A DNA stretch of 20,962 bases from Devosia sp. (GCA_016793415.1 JAEUMC010000396.1:1-20962), one strand, 5' to 3'; positions 10,678 to 18,270 are shown, counted from the stretch's first letter. Notes: generated from the letters alone by a model not told the origin. A program made the numbers and translations.

Positions 10678-10693
10678 GGGCCAGCCAAGTTAT

Positions 10694-11992
10694 CTAGCGA
10701 CGCCGGAAGCGTGCAACGAAGAACCCATCGAGCGTGCCGCCCTTATCCCCAGGAACCAGCATGCCGGGGTGGGTGCGGACGAACCCATCGGGGGTGACGG
10801 CCTCGGTGAGGCCGGGCAGTTCGTCGGCGCCAACGGAAAAGGCCACGACGTCGTCACGGGCAGCAAGCCAGCGGGCCTGCTCCTCGCCCTCGCCGGGTTC
10901 CAGCGAGCAGACGCAATAGACCAGCACGCCACCGGGAGTAAGCCACCCTAATGCGCGCTCGATGAACCGGCGCTGAAGAGCAACCCGGCCGGCGATATCG
11001 GCGGTGCTGCGGTGCCAGACCACTTCGGGATGCCGGCGGAACGTGCCGGTGGCCGAGCAGGGTGCATCGAGCAGGATGCCATCGAACTTCTGGGTCGGCT
11101 CCCAGGCCAGCGCATCGGCAGTGACGACCTCAGGGGTCATCTGCAGCCGCGCAAAATTCTGCGTCATGCGGGCGACGCGATCGGGCTCGTTATCGATGGC
11201 GGTGACGGCGTAGCCGGCGTTGACCAGCTGCGCGGTCTTGCCGCCGGGGGCGGCGCAGAGATCGAGCACGCGGGCGCCGGGGGAGAGTTTGAGCAGCCGC
11301 GCCGGGATGGCAGCGGCGGCATCCTGCACCCACCAGCGACCGGCATCATAGCCGGGCAGCGCCTCGACCGGGCGATCGCGTTCGTCGATGCGGACGGTAT
11401 CGGCAAGCACCGGGGCGGCGCCGAGTTCATCGATCAGCTGCGGCTCAAGCGATCTGAGCGTCAGGTCGAGCGGCGCGCCATCCAGCAGCGCATCGGCAAA
11501 ATCCTCGAGCGCGTCCTCGCCATAGCTGTCGCGCCAGAGCGGGCCGAGCGTCTCGGGGAACAGCGCCTGGTAGGGCAGATGGCGCAAGGCGTGCGCTTCG
11601 CCCTGGGCGCGGCGCAGCACGGCGTTCATCAGCTTGGAAAGATGCTGGCTGCGGGTGTCGCGCTTACTGGCCTCGACGGCGAGGAAGATGGCGCTGTGGT
11701 CGCCGAGCTCGGGCAAGAACACCAGGTGGGCGAGGCTGAGCCTGAGGATCGCTTCGAACAGCCCGGATTTCTTCGGGATGCCGCGGTCGAGAAACCTCGA
11801 GATCATCAGGTTGAGCTGGCCGTGCCGGCGCAGCGCCACGGTCACCAGCTTGTTGGCCAGCGCGCGGTCGCGGCCGTCCTCGATTTCCGATTGCGAAAAG
11901 GGGGCGAAGTTCGCCCCCTTGAGTACCTGATCGAGCCGTTCGGCTGCCAGCAGCCTCAGCTTCAGTCCAGGTGGGTGTTTCTGTTTCTTCAA
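10694..11992 (-). CDS. rsmB: 16S rRNA m5C967 methyltransferase RsmB (NOP2/Sun family)
   Basis: Predicted S-adenosylmethionine-dependent methyltransferase that makes 5-methylcytosine 967 in 16S rRNA. The 432-residue product has the RsmB layout: a NusB-like RNA-binding N-terminal domain (about 10-140, with RDRALANKLV and LSKLMNAVLRR), then the Rossmann methyltransferase. Motif I is LDLCAAPGGKT (243-253), motif IV is DAPCSATGTFRRHPEVVW (309-326) with Cys312, and motif VI is YCVCSLEPGEGE (359-370) with catalytic-position Cys362. The start is TTG 11992, read from the family N-terminus; no ATG is available until about residue 63, inside the NusB domain. It begins five bases after the htpX stop, so translation is probably coupled. 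Assignment to RsmB over other NOP2/Sun paralogues rests on the NusB domain. Confidence 0.93.
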   Translation of the reverse strand: MKKQKHPPGLKLRLLAAERLDQVLKGANFAPFSQSEIEDGRDRALANKLVTVALRRHGQLNLMISRFLDRGIPKKSGLFEAILRLSLAHLVFLPELGDHSAIFLAVEASKRDTRSQHLSKLMNAVLRRAQGEAHALRHLPYQALFPETLGPLWRDSYGEDALEDFADALLDGAPLDLTLRSLEPQLIDELGAAPVLADTVRIDERDRPVEALPGYDAGRWWVQDAAAAIPARLLKLSPGARVLDLCAAPGGKTAQLVNAGYAVTAIDNEPDRVARMTQNFARLQMTPEVVTADALAWEPTQKFDGILLDAPCSATGTFRRHPEVVWHRSTADIAGRVALQRRFIERALGWLTPGGVLVYCVCSLEPGEGEEQARWLAARDDVVAFSVGADELPGLTEAVTPDGFVRTHPGMLVPGDKGGTLDGFFVARFRRR

Positions 11993-11997
11993 CGAGC

Positions 11998-12984
11998 TCA
12001 GCCCCAGGGTCCGCGCGAGCTATTGCCATTCTCGCTCGAGCCTGTCGAGGGGACACGCCAACCGCCGCCGGTATTGCGCGGGGCGCCATCGTCGGCCGGA
12101 GGTTGCGGCGCAGGGCGGCGACCGGTGCGATCGACCTGCATTTCGCCGGCGATGCGCTGCAGCTGGGCGATGCGGTTCTCGACGTTCGGATGGGTCGAGA
12201 ACAGGTTGTCCATGCGCTGCCCGTTGAGCGGATTGAAGATGTACATGTGGGCCTGGGCCGGGTTGCGCTCGGCCGGTACGTTGACCGTGCGCTGCGCCAG
12301 CTGGCTGATCTTGCTGAGCGCCGACGCGAGGGCCAGCGGGTCGCCGGAGATTTCGGCGCCATCCTTGTCGGCCTCGTACTCGCGGGTGCGGCTCACCGCC
12401 ATCTGCACCAGGGCGGCGGCGATGGGGGCGACGATAACCGCGATCAGCACGCCGATCGGCCCCAGCGGGTTGTCGCGCGAATTGCCGCCGCCGAAGAACA
12501 GGCCGAACTGCGCCAGCATCGAGATGGCGCCGGCAATGGTGGCGGTCATCGTCATGGTGAGCGTGTCGCGGCTGCGGATATGGGCCAGCTCATGCGCCAC
12601 CACCGCCGCGACCTCGCGCGGCTCGAGATAGCGCAACAGGCCTGCCGAGACGGCAACAGCGGCGTTTTGCGGGTTGCGGCCGGTGGCGAAGGCGTTGGGC
12701 TGCTCGGTGTTGATGACGTAGAGCTTGGGCATCGGGATGCCGGCGCGCTGCGAGAGCGCCTCGACCGTCTTGTAGAGGTCGGGCTGGGTGCGCGGGTCGA
12801 CTTCGACGGCGTTCTGCATGCGCAGCACCATCTTGTCGGAGTTCCAGTAGGCGAAGAGGTTGGTGAGCGCAGCAATGATGAAGGCGATCCACATGCCGCC
12901 GGTGCCCCCGACGAAGTAGCCGACCGCCATGAAGATGGCGGTGAGGACCGCGAGCAGGACCGAAGTGCGGAGGAAGTTGAGCAT
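11998..12984 (-). CDS. htpX: Membrane zinc metalloprotease HtpX
   Basis: Heat-shock-associated inner-membrane M48 protease that takes part in quality control of membrane proteins. The 328-residue product begins with two membrane segments (about 7-26 and 30-47), then the zinc motif HELAH (131-135) within [16 protein letters not shown], two further hydrophobic segments (about 145-165 and 174-196), and [13 protein letters not shown] (198-210) where Glu202 is the expected third zinc ligand. [14 protein letters not shown] (262-275) is the usual C-terminal signature. The last 40 residues are Pro/Gly/Asn-rich and variable. The frame is open to 13095, but the family start is the ATG at 12984, so the upstream part is leader. 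The ribosome site is weak. A sigma-32-like promoter lies just upstream and rsmB follows immediately. Confidence 0.96.
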   Translation of the reverse strand: MLNFLRTSVLLAVLTAIFMAVGYFVGGTGGMWIAFIIAALTNLFAYWNSDKMVLRMQNAVEVDPRTQPDLYKTVEALSQRAGIPMPKLYVINTEQPNAFATGRNPQNAAVAVSAGLLRYLEPREVAAVVAHELAHIRSRDTLTMTMTATIAGAISMLAQFGLFFGGGNSRDNPLGPIGVLIAVIVAPIAAALVQMAVSRTREYEADKDGAEISGDPLALASALSKISQLAQRTVNVPAERNPAQAHMYIFNPLNGQRMDNLFSTHPNVENRIAQLQRIAGEMQVDRTGRRPAPQPPADDGAPRNTGGGWRVPSTGSSENGNSSRGPWG

Positions 12985-13027
12985 TGCCGTTAAGTCTTGT
13001 ACCTCGTGAGCGTCTGAACTGAAAAGT

Positions 13028-13056
13028 ACATGGGAAGGCGTGGGGTTCCCCACAAG
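13028..13056 (-). promoter_or_regulatory. Putative heat-shock (sigma-32-type) promoter of htpX
   Basis: On the minus strand CTTGTGG (13050-13056) is followed by a 14-base spacer and TCCCATGT (13028-13035). The E. coli heat-shock sigma consensus is CTTGAAA and CCCCATNT with a spacer of about 11-17, so the -35 core CTTG is exact and the -10 matches all but one defined base. The start would be near 13021, some 36 bases before the htpX ATG. htpX is a known heat-shock gene, which makes the match more believable than sequence alone. Confidence 0.5.
13040..13053. repeat. Perfect inverted repeat GTGGGG-TT-CCCCAC between htpX and the DUF1674 gene
   Basis: Six-base arms (13040-13045, 13048-13053) around two bases. 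The loop is too short for a stable hairpin, so if functional it is more likely a protein-binding palindrome. It occupies the spacer and part of the -35 region of the putative htpX promoter and lies about 27 bases upstream of the divergent DUF1674 start. Confidence 0.35.
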
Positions 13057-13079
13057 GACCCTGTCGAAACGGTAACCTG

Positions 13080-13271
13080 ATGGACGAAACCCCACAAGCC
13101 AGGCCTCCCGTCAGCCCTGCCGCGCAGCGGGCCCTCGACGAAGCGGCAGCTCGCCGCGCCGAAATCGACGCGAAGGCTGGCGCCGGCAAAGGCGAGAAGG
13201 GCGGCCGTGGCGGGCTCGATCCGGCTCGCTACGGCGACTGGGAAATCAAAGGCCTGACAGCGGACTTCTAG
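13080..13271 (+). CDS. DUF1674 small protein, succinate dehydrogenase assembly factor 4-like
   Basis: A 63-residue protein whose C-terminus [17 protein letters not shown] followed by LTADF is the hallmark of DUF1674, the family of mitochondrial SDHAF4/Sdh8. In eukaryotes that factor binds flavinylated SdhA and protects it before complex II is assembled; a similar cytoplasmic role here is inferred. The N-terminal half is Ala/Arg-rich and probably disordered. The gene diverges from htpX across 95 bases and ends convergently on the DUF1761 gene, the two stop codons overlapping in the same CTAG. No succinate dehydrogenase genes are in the window. Confidence 0.85.
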   Translation: MDETPQARPPVSPAAQRALDEAAARRAEIDAKAGAGKGEKGGRGGLDPARYGDWEIKGLTADF

Positions 13272-13693
13272 GCCGCTGCCGGCACTGCCACGCCACCGAA
13301 CAGGCCGATGACGATGCCCTGGATCACCAGTACGGCGAGCGCATAGCCGCCGTCGATGGCGGTCAGCTTCCACGGCAAGCCCTGGTAGCGGTGGTTGAGG
13401 ATCAGGAAGGTGAGCACGAACCCCGCCCACATGTGGACGCCGGCAAGGATGCCGTTCCATAGATCGGTCGTCCCGAACAAGGCCGGAGTGATAAGGGCGA
13501 TGAAGTAGGCGGTGACCAGCTGGACGGCAAAGCCCCAGGCGAAGGGCGTCCAATCGGCGCCATTCATCTGGTCGCGGGTCTTGCCGATGGCGCTCAGCCA
13601 TTGCTTGCCGAGCACGTTGTACCAGATGGCGCCAAAGCCCATGCTGGCGACGGCGGCGACGACAATCGCCAGCCAGTTGACGGCAAAATGCAT
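13268..13693 (-). CDS. DUF1761 domain integral membrane protein
   Basis: A 141-residue protein with four predicted membrane segments (about 5-25, 51-72, 80-100 and 115-138), matching the small DUF1761 family. Family-like features are the opening NWLAIVVAAVASMGFGAIWY (6-25), GKQWLSAIG (29-37) and the mid-protein WGFAVQLVTAYFIA. The biochemical function is unknown. ATG 13693 is preceded by a purine-rich GGAGGGGG stretch, a good ribosome site. Its TAG stop lies in the same CTAG as the stop of the convergent DUF1674 gene. It is followed by nothing on its own strand before htpX, and preceded by a hairpin that may end the tsaD operon, so it is probably a single-gene unit. Confidence 0.85.
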   Translation of the reverse strand: MHFAVNWLAIVVAAVASMGFGAIWYNVLGKQWLSAIGKTRDQMNGADWTPFAWGFAVQLVTAYFIALITPALFGTTDLWNGILAGVHMWAGFVLTFLILNHRYQGLPWKLTAIDGGYALAVLVIQGIVIGLFGGVAVPAAA

Positions 13694-13755
13694 GATCGAT
13701 CCCCCTCCCGCTTCATGCGGAACCCGAACTTACGGCGATTTGAGGGATTTGGGGA

Positions 13756-13778
13756 GGTGGCCAGTGGTTCCGGCCACC
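13756..13778 (-). terminator. Hairpin downstream of the EVE gene, possible operon end
   Basis: GGTGGCC (13756-13762) pairs perfectly with GGCCACC (13772-13778) around a nine-base loop, 14 bases past the EVE stop. No T-run follows on either strand, so it is not a classical intrinsic terminator. It could be a 3' stabiliser or Rho-associated end of the tsaD-gpsA-YciI-EVE transcript. Confidence 0.3.
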
Positions 13779-13791
13779 CTGCGCTCGGGCC

Positions 13792-14217
13792 CTACAGCCC
13801 GCCCATCTTGCAGATCAGCTTCCACTCGGCATCGGTCACCGGGGAGACCGACAGGCGGGAAAGCCTGACCAGCGCCATATCGGCGAGTTCGGGCGTCCTC
13901 TTGATGGTCTCGAGCGTCACGGGCTTGGGCAGTTTCTTCACCGGCAGCACGTCGACGCACTCCCAGACGATCTTGCCGTTCTCGTTCGGCTCGGCGGTGG
14001 AATCGGGATGGGCCAGGGCCACCACCTTGATGATGCCGACGATCTCCTTGCCGATGTTGGAGTGGTAGAAGAATGCCTCGTCGCCGAGCTGCATCGCCTT
14101 CATGTTGTTGCGCGCGGTGTAGTTGCGCACGCTGTGCCACTCCTCGGGAACCCCACGTGCCACCACGTCGTCGTAGGAATTGACGTTGGGTTCCGATTTC
14201 ATCAGCCAGTAGGCCAT
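13792..14217 (-). CDS. EVE domain-containing protein
   Basis: A single-domain 141-residue protein of the EVE family (thymocyte nuclear protein 1-like, PUA-related fold). The diagnostic parts are the start MAYWLMKSEPNVNSYDDV, WHSVRNYTARNNMKAM (27-42), GDEAFFYHSN (45-54) and IVGIIKVVA (59-67). EVE proteins are thought to bind modified bases in DNA or RNA through an aromatic pocket; the ligand here is unknown. GAGG overlapping the preceding YciI stop codon, six bases before ATG 14217, serves as ribosome site and suggests coupled translation. It is the last gene of the tsaD-gpsA-YciI-EVE unit. Being beside a tRNA modification gene is suggestive but not proof of an RNA role. Confidence 0.92.
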   Translation of the reverse strand: MAYWLMKSEPNVNSYDDVVARGVPEEWHSVRNYTARNNMKAMQLGDEAFFYHSNIGKEIVGIIKVVALAHPDSTAEPNENGKIVWECVDVLPVKKLPKPVTLETIKRTPELADMALVRLSRLSVSPVTDAEWKLICKMGGL

Positions 14218-14224
14218 CGTCGCC

Positions 14225-14518
14225 TCACTTGTTGGTGTTGTTGATCCCGAGATGCCAGCGCTTGATGGTCATGGAATCGAATACCCCCTTCACCACGAAC
14301 GGGTCTTGGTTGAAGGTCGCCTGCGCAGCTTCGAGGTTCTCGGCCTCGATCACCACGATCGAGCCGGTCATATCGCCATTGTCGTCGAGGAACGGGCCAG
14401 CCAGCACCAGGCGGCTGCCGAGGCTGTCGAGGTGTTTCAAATGTTCGGGGCGCACTTCCTGGCGACGGGCAAGGCCGTTCGGCCGATCATGCGCGATCAA
14501 GGCATAAAGCAAAGTCAT
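14225..14518 (-). CDS. YciI family protein
   Basis: A 97-residue ferredoxin-like alpha/beta protein of the YciI family, which has a conserved His-Asp pair thought to be catalytic; here it is ALIAHDRPNG (7-16, His10-Asp11), followed by RPEHLKHL (23-30) and AGPF (40-43). Substrate and reaction are unknown for most members. The ATG at 14518 overlaps the gpsA stop as ATGA, but the GGAGG at 14520-14524 ends only one base before it. A TTG two codons later (14512) has ideal seven-base spacing and would give MLYALIAHD, like the typical family start MLYxx, so it may be the true start. EVE follows seven bases after the stop. Confidence 0.88.
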   Translation of the reverse strand: MTLLYALIAHDRPNGLARRQEVRPEHLKHLDSLGSRLVLAGPFLDDNGDMTGSIVVIEAENLEAAQATFNQDPFVVKGVFDSMTIKRWHLGINNTNK

Positions 14519-15480
14519 TCCTCCCGTTTGAGCGGCCGCGACATCAGGCCGGCTACGATATCTGAAATGGTGGTGGTGCCGCCGAGCAGCAGGTTTACCG
14601 CATCGATGAGCGGAGCGTCGATCAGCAGTTGGTCGGCCAGTTGCTTCGCCACCGGCGCGGTAAGCGCGCCCTCGGCGAGCTCTGATCCTGGGCTTTCGCC
14701 ACGGCCGAGGCTCATGCCATAGCGGTAGTTGCGCGACTGCGTCGAGGTGCAGCTCAGCGTCAGATCGCCCAGGCCGGCGAGGCCGGTGAGGGTCGAGGCG
14801 CTGCCACCCATGCGGACGACGAGGCGGGTGAGTTCGGCAAAGGCGCGGGCCAGCAGCGCCGAGCGGGCCGAGGCGCCGAGGCCGGCGCCATCCACCGCGC
14901 CGCAGCCGAGTGCGTAGACGTTCTTCAGCGCCCCGGCCAGCTCGACACCCAGCCGGTCATCGGCGGCATAGAGCCGGAAGGTCGGTCCGGCGAGGGCCGC
15001 AGCAACCGTCGAGGTCGCTTCGGGGTCGTCGCCGGCCAGCGTGACGGCGGTGGGACGTCCGGCCGCGACGTCGGCGGCAAAGCTCGGGCCGCTCAGCACA
15101 TAGGGGATGGCGGTCGGCGACACCTCCGCCAGCACTTCGCTCTGCCGCTTCAACGTACCGTGTTCGAGGCCCTTGGCGGTGAGCACGACCGGCAGGTGCG
15201 CCAAGGCCGCGGCAATCGGTTTCAGCGCGGCGCGGCTTGCCTGCGCCGGCACGGCGAGAACGACCAGGTCGGCATCCGGCAGCGCCAGGGCACCGGTGAT
15301 GCGCTCGGAAAGCGGCTGGGCACCGAGATGGGCGCTGTTGCGGTGGTTGCGGTTGATGTCGTCGATCGCAGTGGGGTCGCGGCCGACCAGTGTCACTTTG
15401 CGGCCGGCAATGGCCGCGGCCTGCGCCAGCGCGGTGCCCCAGGCGCCGGCGCCCACCACGGCGACGCGTTCAAGCGCCAT
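14515..15480 (-). CDS. gpsA: NAD(P)-dependent glycerol-3-phosphate dehydrogenase GpsA
   Basis: Reduces dihydroxyacetone phosphate to sn-glycerol 3-phosphate, the backbone for phospholipid synthesis, in the cytoplasm. The 321-residue product shows the N-terminal Rossmann motif [12 protein letters not shown] (8-19), [11 protein letters not shown] (99-109), [20 protein letters not shown] (127-146), the catalytic-position Lys186 in [16 protein letters not shown], and [12 protein letters not shown] (233-244). ATG 15480 lies inside the end of tsaD (11 bases of overlap); the frame extends upstream to 15597 but those residues are a shadow of tsaD and were discarded. Its stop overlaps the YciI start by four bases. 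The genetic linkage with tsaD is common in alphaproteobacteria. Identification is secure. Confidence 0.96.
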   Translation of the reverse strand: MALERVAVVGAGAWGTALAQAAAIAGRKVTLVGRDPTAIDDINRNHRNSAHLGAQPLSERITGALALPDADLVVLAVPAQASRAALKPIAAALAHLPVVLTAKGLEHGTLKRQSEVLAEVSPTAIPYVLSGPSFAADVAAGRPTAVTLAGDDPEATSTVAAALAGPTFRLYAADDRLGVELAGALKNVYALGCGAVDGAGLGASARSALLARAFAELTRLVVRMGGSASTLTGLAGLGDLTLSCTSTQSRNYRYGMSLGRGESPGSELAEGALTAPVAKQLADQLLIDAPLIDAVNLLLGGTTTISDIVAGLMSRPLKREE

Positions 15481-16528
15481 GACCGAGCCCCATATCGGCG
15501 CTGTCGAGGGGCCAGCGCGCCCTGGCGGCGACGTCGAGCGGGTCGGCGGCACCGAGCGCCAGCCGTTCGGCTCCGGCCCAGGCCACCATGGCGCCATTGT
15601 CGGTACAAAGCGGGATCGGCGGAATGATCAAGGTGGCGCCGGCCTCGGCGGTCGCTTCGCGCAGGGCCGCGCCGATCGCCTTGTTGGCGGCAACTCCCCC
15701 AGCGACCACCAGCCGCGGCGGTTGGTCGGGGAGCTCGGCCGCATATTTCGTGAGCGCCGCGCGGGCCCGGGTGGCGACGATTTCGGCAACCGTGCGCTGG
15801 AAGCTCGCACAGATATCGGCGACGTCCTGGTCGGTGAGCGGCGCCTGCTGCTCGGCGGCCAGGCGGACGGCGGTCTTCAAACCCGAGAAGGAGAAATCCA
15901 GCCGATCCTCCTTCAGCAGGGGCTTGGGGAACTTGAAGCGGTACGGATCGCCTTTCGCTGCCAGCTTTTCGACTTCCGGACCGCCGGGGTTGCCGAGCCC
16001 GAGGAGCTTGGCCACCTTGTCGAAGGCCTCGCCCAGCGCGTCGTCGATGGTCGTGCCCCAGCGCTGATAATCGCCGACGCCGCGCACCAGAACGAACTGG
16101 CTGTGCCCGCCCGAGACCAGCAGCATCAGGTAAGGAAAGGCGATGCCGTCGGTGAGCCGGGCGGTGAGCGCATGCGCCTCGAGGTGGTTCACCGCGATCA
16201 GCGGCTTGCCCAGCGCCGCGGCGATCGCCTTGGCGGTGGTGAGGCCGACCAGCACGCCGCCGATCAATCCGGGGCCGGCGGTCGCGGCGACCGCATCGAC
16301 CTCGCTCAGCCGGATCCCGGCGCTCTCGGCGGCGCGTTCGATGATGTGATCGAGATGGCTGACATGGGCACGCGCCGCCAGTTCCGGCACCACGCCGCCA
16401 TACGGCGCATGCTCCTCGAGCTGGCTGCGCACGATGTTGGAGAGGATGGTGGCGTGGCCCGAGTTGTCGCGCTCGACGATCGAGGCGGCGGTTTCGTCGC
16501 AGCTGGTTTCGATGCCGAGCACTCTCAT
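15470..16528 (-). CDS. tsaD: tRNA N6-threonylcarbamoyladenosine synthase subunit TsaD
   Basis: With TsaB, TsaE and TsaC, transfers threonylcarbamoyl to A37 of ANN-decoding tRNAs (t6A), a near-universal modification. The 352-residue product has the Kae1/TsaD ASKHA fold: [15 protein letters not shown] (1-15), [16 protein letters not shown] (44-59), the metal-binding NHLEAH with His115 and His119, LLVSGGHSQ (136-144), [18 protein letters not shown] (166-183), VAGGVAANK (275-283) and [10 protein letters not shown] (308-317) with Asp310, the expected third metal ligand. ATG 16528 is directly preceded in frame by TTG, which I did not use. It diverges from hemC over 70 bases and is first of the tsaD-gpsA-YciI-EVE unit, overlapping gpsA by 11 bases. 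tsaB, tsaC and tsaE are not in the window. Confidence 0.97.
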   Translation of the reverse strand: MRVLGIETSCDETAASIVERDNSGHATILSNIVRSQLEEHAPYGGVVPELAARAHVSHLDHIIERAAESAGIRLSEVDAVAATAGPGLIGGVLVGLTTAKAIAAALGKPLIAVNHLEAHALTARLTDGIAFPYLMLLVSGGHSQFVLVRGVGDYQRWGTTIDDALGEAFDKVAKLLGLGNPGGPEVEKLAAKGDPYRFKFPKPLLKEDRLDFSFSGLKTAVRLAAEQQAPLTDQDVADICASFQRTVAEIVATRARAALTKYAAELPDQPPRLVVAGGVAANKAIGAALREATAEAGATLIIPPIPLCTDNGAMVAWAGAERLALGAADPLDVAARARWPLDSADMGLGHGA

Positions 16529-16598
16529 CAAACTTGTCCGTTACCTCTCCAAGGGGTAAGCCCAGCCCGGCTTTGGCCTACAATAGGTATGAACTGAA

Positions 16599-17534
16599 AT
16601 GCAATCGGCGCCGTTCCTCCGCATCGGGACCCGTGGCTCCATGCTGGCGCTGGCCCAGGCGCGGCTGACACAGCGGCTATTGGCCGAGGCGCATGGCATC
16701 GATCCCGAGCGGATCGAAATCCGCGTCATTACCACCAGTGGCGACAAGCTCACCGACCGGCCGCTCAGCGAGGCGGGCGGCAAGGGGCTGTTCTCGCGCG
16801 AGATCGAGGCGGCGCTCGCCGCCGGCGAGGTCGACCTCGGCGTCCATTCGAGCAAGGATCTCGCGTCGTATTTGCCCGACGGTATGGTGCTGGCGGCGTT
16901 CCTCGAGCGCGAGGACGTGCGTGATGCCTTCGTGTCGCTGCACTACGCCGGTGTCGATGCGCTGCCCCAGGGGGCGAAACTCGGCTCCTCTTCGATCCGC
17001 CGGGCGGCGCAGATGCTGCGGTTGCGGCCGGACCTCGAGGTGGTGCAGTTCCGCGGCAATGTCGACACCCGTCTCCAAAAGCTCGAGGCCGGCGTCGCCG
17101 ATGCAACGCTCCTGGCGGTGGCTGGGCTCAACCGGCTGGGTAAAGAGAACAAGATCACCGCCTATCTCGATCCGCTCGAGTTCCTGCCGGCGCCGGCGCA
17201 GGGCGCCATCGGCATCGAGATCCGCGAAGCCGACCGCCGCACTGCCGAACTGGTCGCCGTGCTGAACCATGCGCCGACCGCCACCACCATCGCAGCCGAG
17301 CGGGCGCTGCTGGCAACTCTCGACGGTTCGTGTCGAACCCCGATCGGGGCGTTTACCGAATTGAATGGGGTTTCGTGCAGGTTGACCGCCGAAATCCTCA
17401 GCCCCGATGGCCGCGAGTTCTATCGCGGCTCGGTTGAAGGCAAGGCGGCGGATGCCGCCAAACTCGGAACGCAACTGGGTGCGACGCTGTTGGAGCAGGC
17501 AGGCCCGGAGTTCCAGCGGCAGTTCAAAGGATAG
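16599..17534 (+). CDS. hemC: Hydroxymethylbilane synthase (porphobilinogen deaminase) HemC
   Basis: Joins four porphobilinogen units into hydroxymethylbilane in tetrapyrrole synthesis. The 311-residue product carries IGTRGSMLALAQA (9-21), TTSGDK (45-50), GGKGLFSREIEAAL (60-73), VHSSKDLASYLPDG (82-95) with the catalytic-position Asp87, SSIRRAAQ (131-138), FRGNVDTRLQKLEAG (151-165) and LDGSCRTPIGAF (241-252), where Cys245 anchors the dipyrromethane cofactor. ATG 16599 is preceded by a weak AGG at 11-base spacing and by the two-codon reading ATG-AAC-TGA at 16589-16597. It leads the hemC-hemD-mitofilin-like-hemY unit, with its product being the substrate of HemD. Identification is secure. Confidence 0.97.
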   Translation: MQSAPFLRIGTRGSMLALAQARLTQRLLAEAHGIDPERIEIRVITTSGDKLTDRPLSEAGGKGLFSREIEAALAAGEVDLGVHSSKDLASYLPDGMVLAAFLEREDVRDAFVSLHYAGVDALPQGAKLGSSSIRRAAQMLRLRPDLEVVQFRGNVDTRLQKLEAGVADATLLAVAGLNRLGKENKITAYLDPLEFLPAPAQGAIGIEIREADRRTAELVAVLNHAPTATTIAAERALLATLDGSCRTPIGAFTELNGVSCRLTAEILSPDGREFYRGSVEGKAADAAKLGTQLGATLLEQAGPEFQRQFKG

Positions 17535-17541
17535 ACTCGTC

Positions 17542-18270
17542 TTGAAAATGCTCGTGACCCGGCCTGACCCCGACGCGAGCGATACCGCCGCAAGGCTCGG
17601 TGCGCTCGGGATCGAGGGCGTGCCGTGTCCGCTGCTGGTGCACCAGACCCTCGACGTGAGCCTGCCCGAGCCTCGGGGCTTTGCTGCGTTGGTGCTGACC
17701 AGCGCCAACGCGCTGCGGGCGTTGAACGAGCGGGGCGTGCTCGATCGCTATCGCCGGCTTCCTGTCTATTCCGTCGGCAACCGTACGGCCGCCATGGCGC
17801 GCGACATGGGGTTCGAGACCGTGACCAGCGCCGACGGAGCCTTCGCCGACCTGGTGGAGCTCCTGGCACATGCGCCGCTGGCGGGGCCGATCTTCTATCC
17901 GGCGGCGCGCGACATGTCGGCGGATCTCGGCAAGTCGCTGGCGCCGTTTGGGCGGATGGTGATTACCGCTGAAGTCTACGCCATGAACCCGGTGACGGCG
18001 TTGCCCGCTGGCCTCGCCGATCGGCTCAATGCCGGCGAGATCGAGGCGGCGCTGTTCTATTCGAAGCGCACCGCCCAGACCTTCGTGCGGCTGGTGGAGC
18101 GCGGGCTGGAAAAGCCGGCGCGGGCGCGCTTCGGCGTGCTTTGCCTGTCCGAGGCAGTTGCCGCGCCGCTGCTCGATGCCCATTTCGTGCGGGTCGGGCT
18201 TTGTGACCATCCCAGCGAGGAGGCAATGATGGGACTTGCCTTGTCGTTTGCGCGCGACCAAAACCCATGA
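17542..18270 (+). CDS. hemD: Uroporphyrinogen-III synthase HemD
   Basis: Cyclises hydroxymethylbilane to uroporphyrinogen III, inverting ring D. The protein (242 residues) is diverged, as HemD usually is, and is recognised by the N-terminal VTRPDPDA, LVLTSANALRAL (about 53-64), VYSVGNRTAAMARDMGF (about 75-91), FYPAARDMS (about 116-124) and AALFYSKRTAQTF (about 170-182, the FxSxxxxxxF type motif), plus its place right after hemC. I start at TTG 17542: AAGGA lies 11 bases upstream, and MKMLVTRP aligns with the common family opening MRVLVTRP. The ATG at 17548, two codons later, is the alternative and is 17 bases from the ribosome site. Seven bases separate it from hemC, 27 from the mitofilin-like gene. 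Confidence 0.92.
   Translation: MKMLVTRPDPDASDTAARLGALGIEGVPCPLLVHQTLDVSLPEPRGFAALVLTSANALRALNERGVLDRYRRLPVYSVGNRTAAMARDMGFETVTSADGAFADLVELLAHAPLAGPIFYPAARDMSADLGKSLAPFGRMVITAEVYAMNPVTALPAGLADRLNAGEIEAALFYSKRTAQTFVRLVERGLEKPARARFGVLCLSEAVAAPLLDAHFVRVGLCDHPSEEAMMGLALSFARDQNP

Noticed and set aside
12985..13079. CIRCE (HrcA) element upstream of htpX
   Set aside because: The palindrome present is GTGGGG-TT-CCCCAC and lacks the TTAGCACTC/GAGTGCTAA arms.
16579..16584. TACAAT as the -10 box of hemC
   Set aside because: Good -10 match but no -35 box at 16-18 bases, and the resulting leader of about eight bases would exclude a ribosome site.
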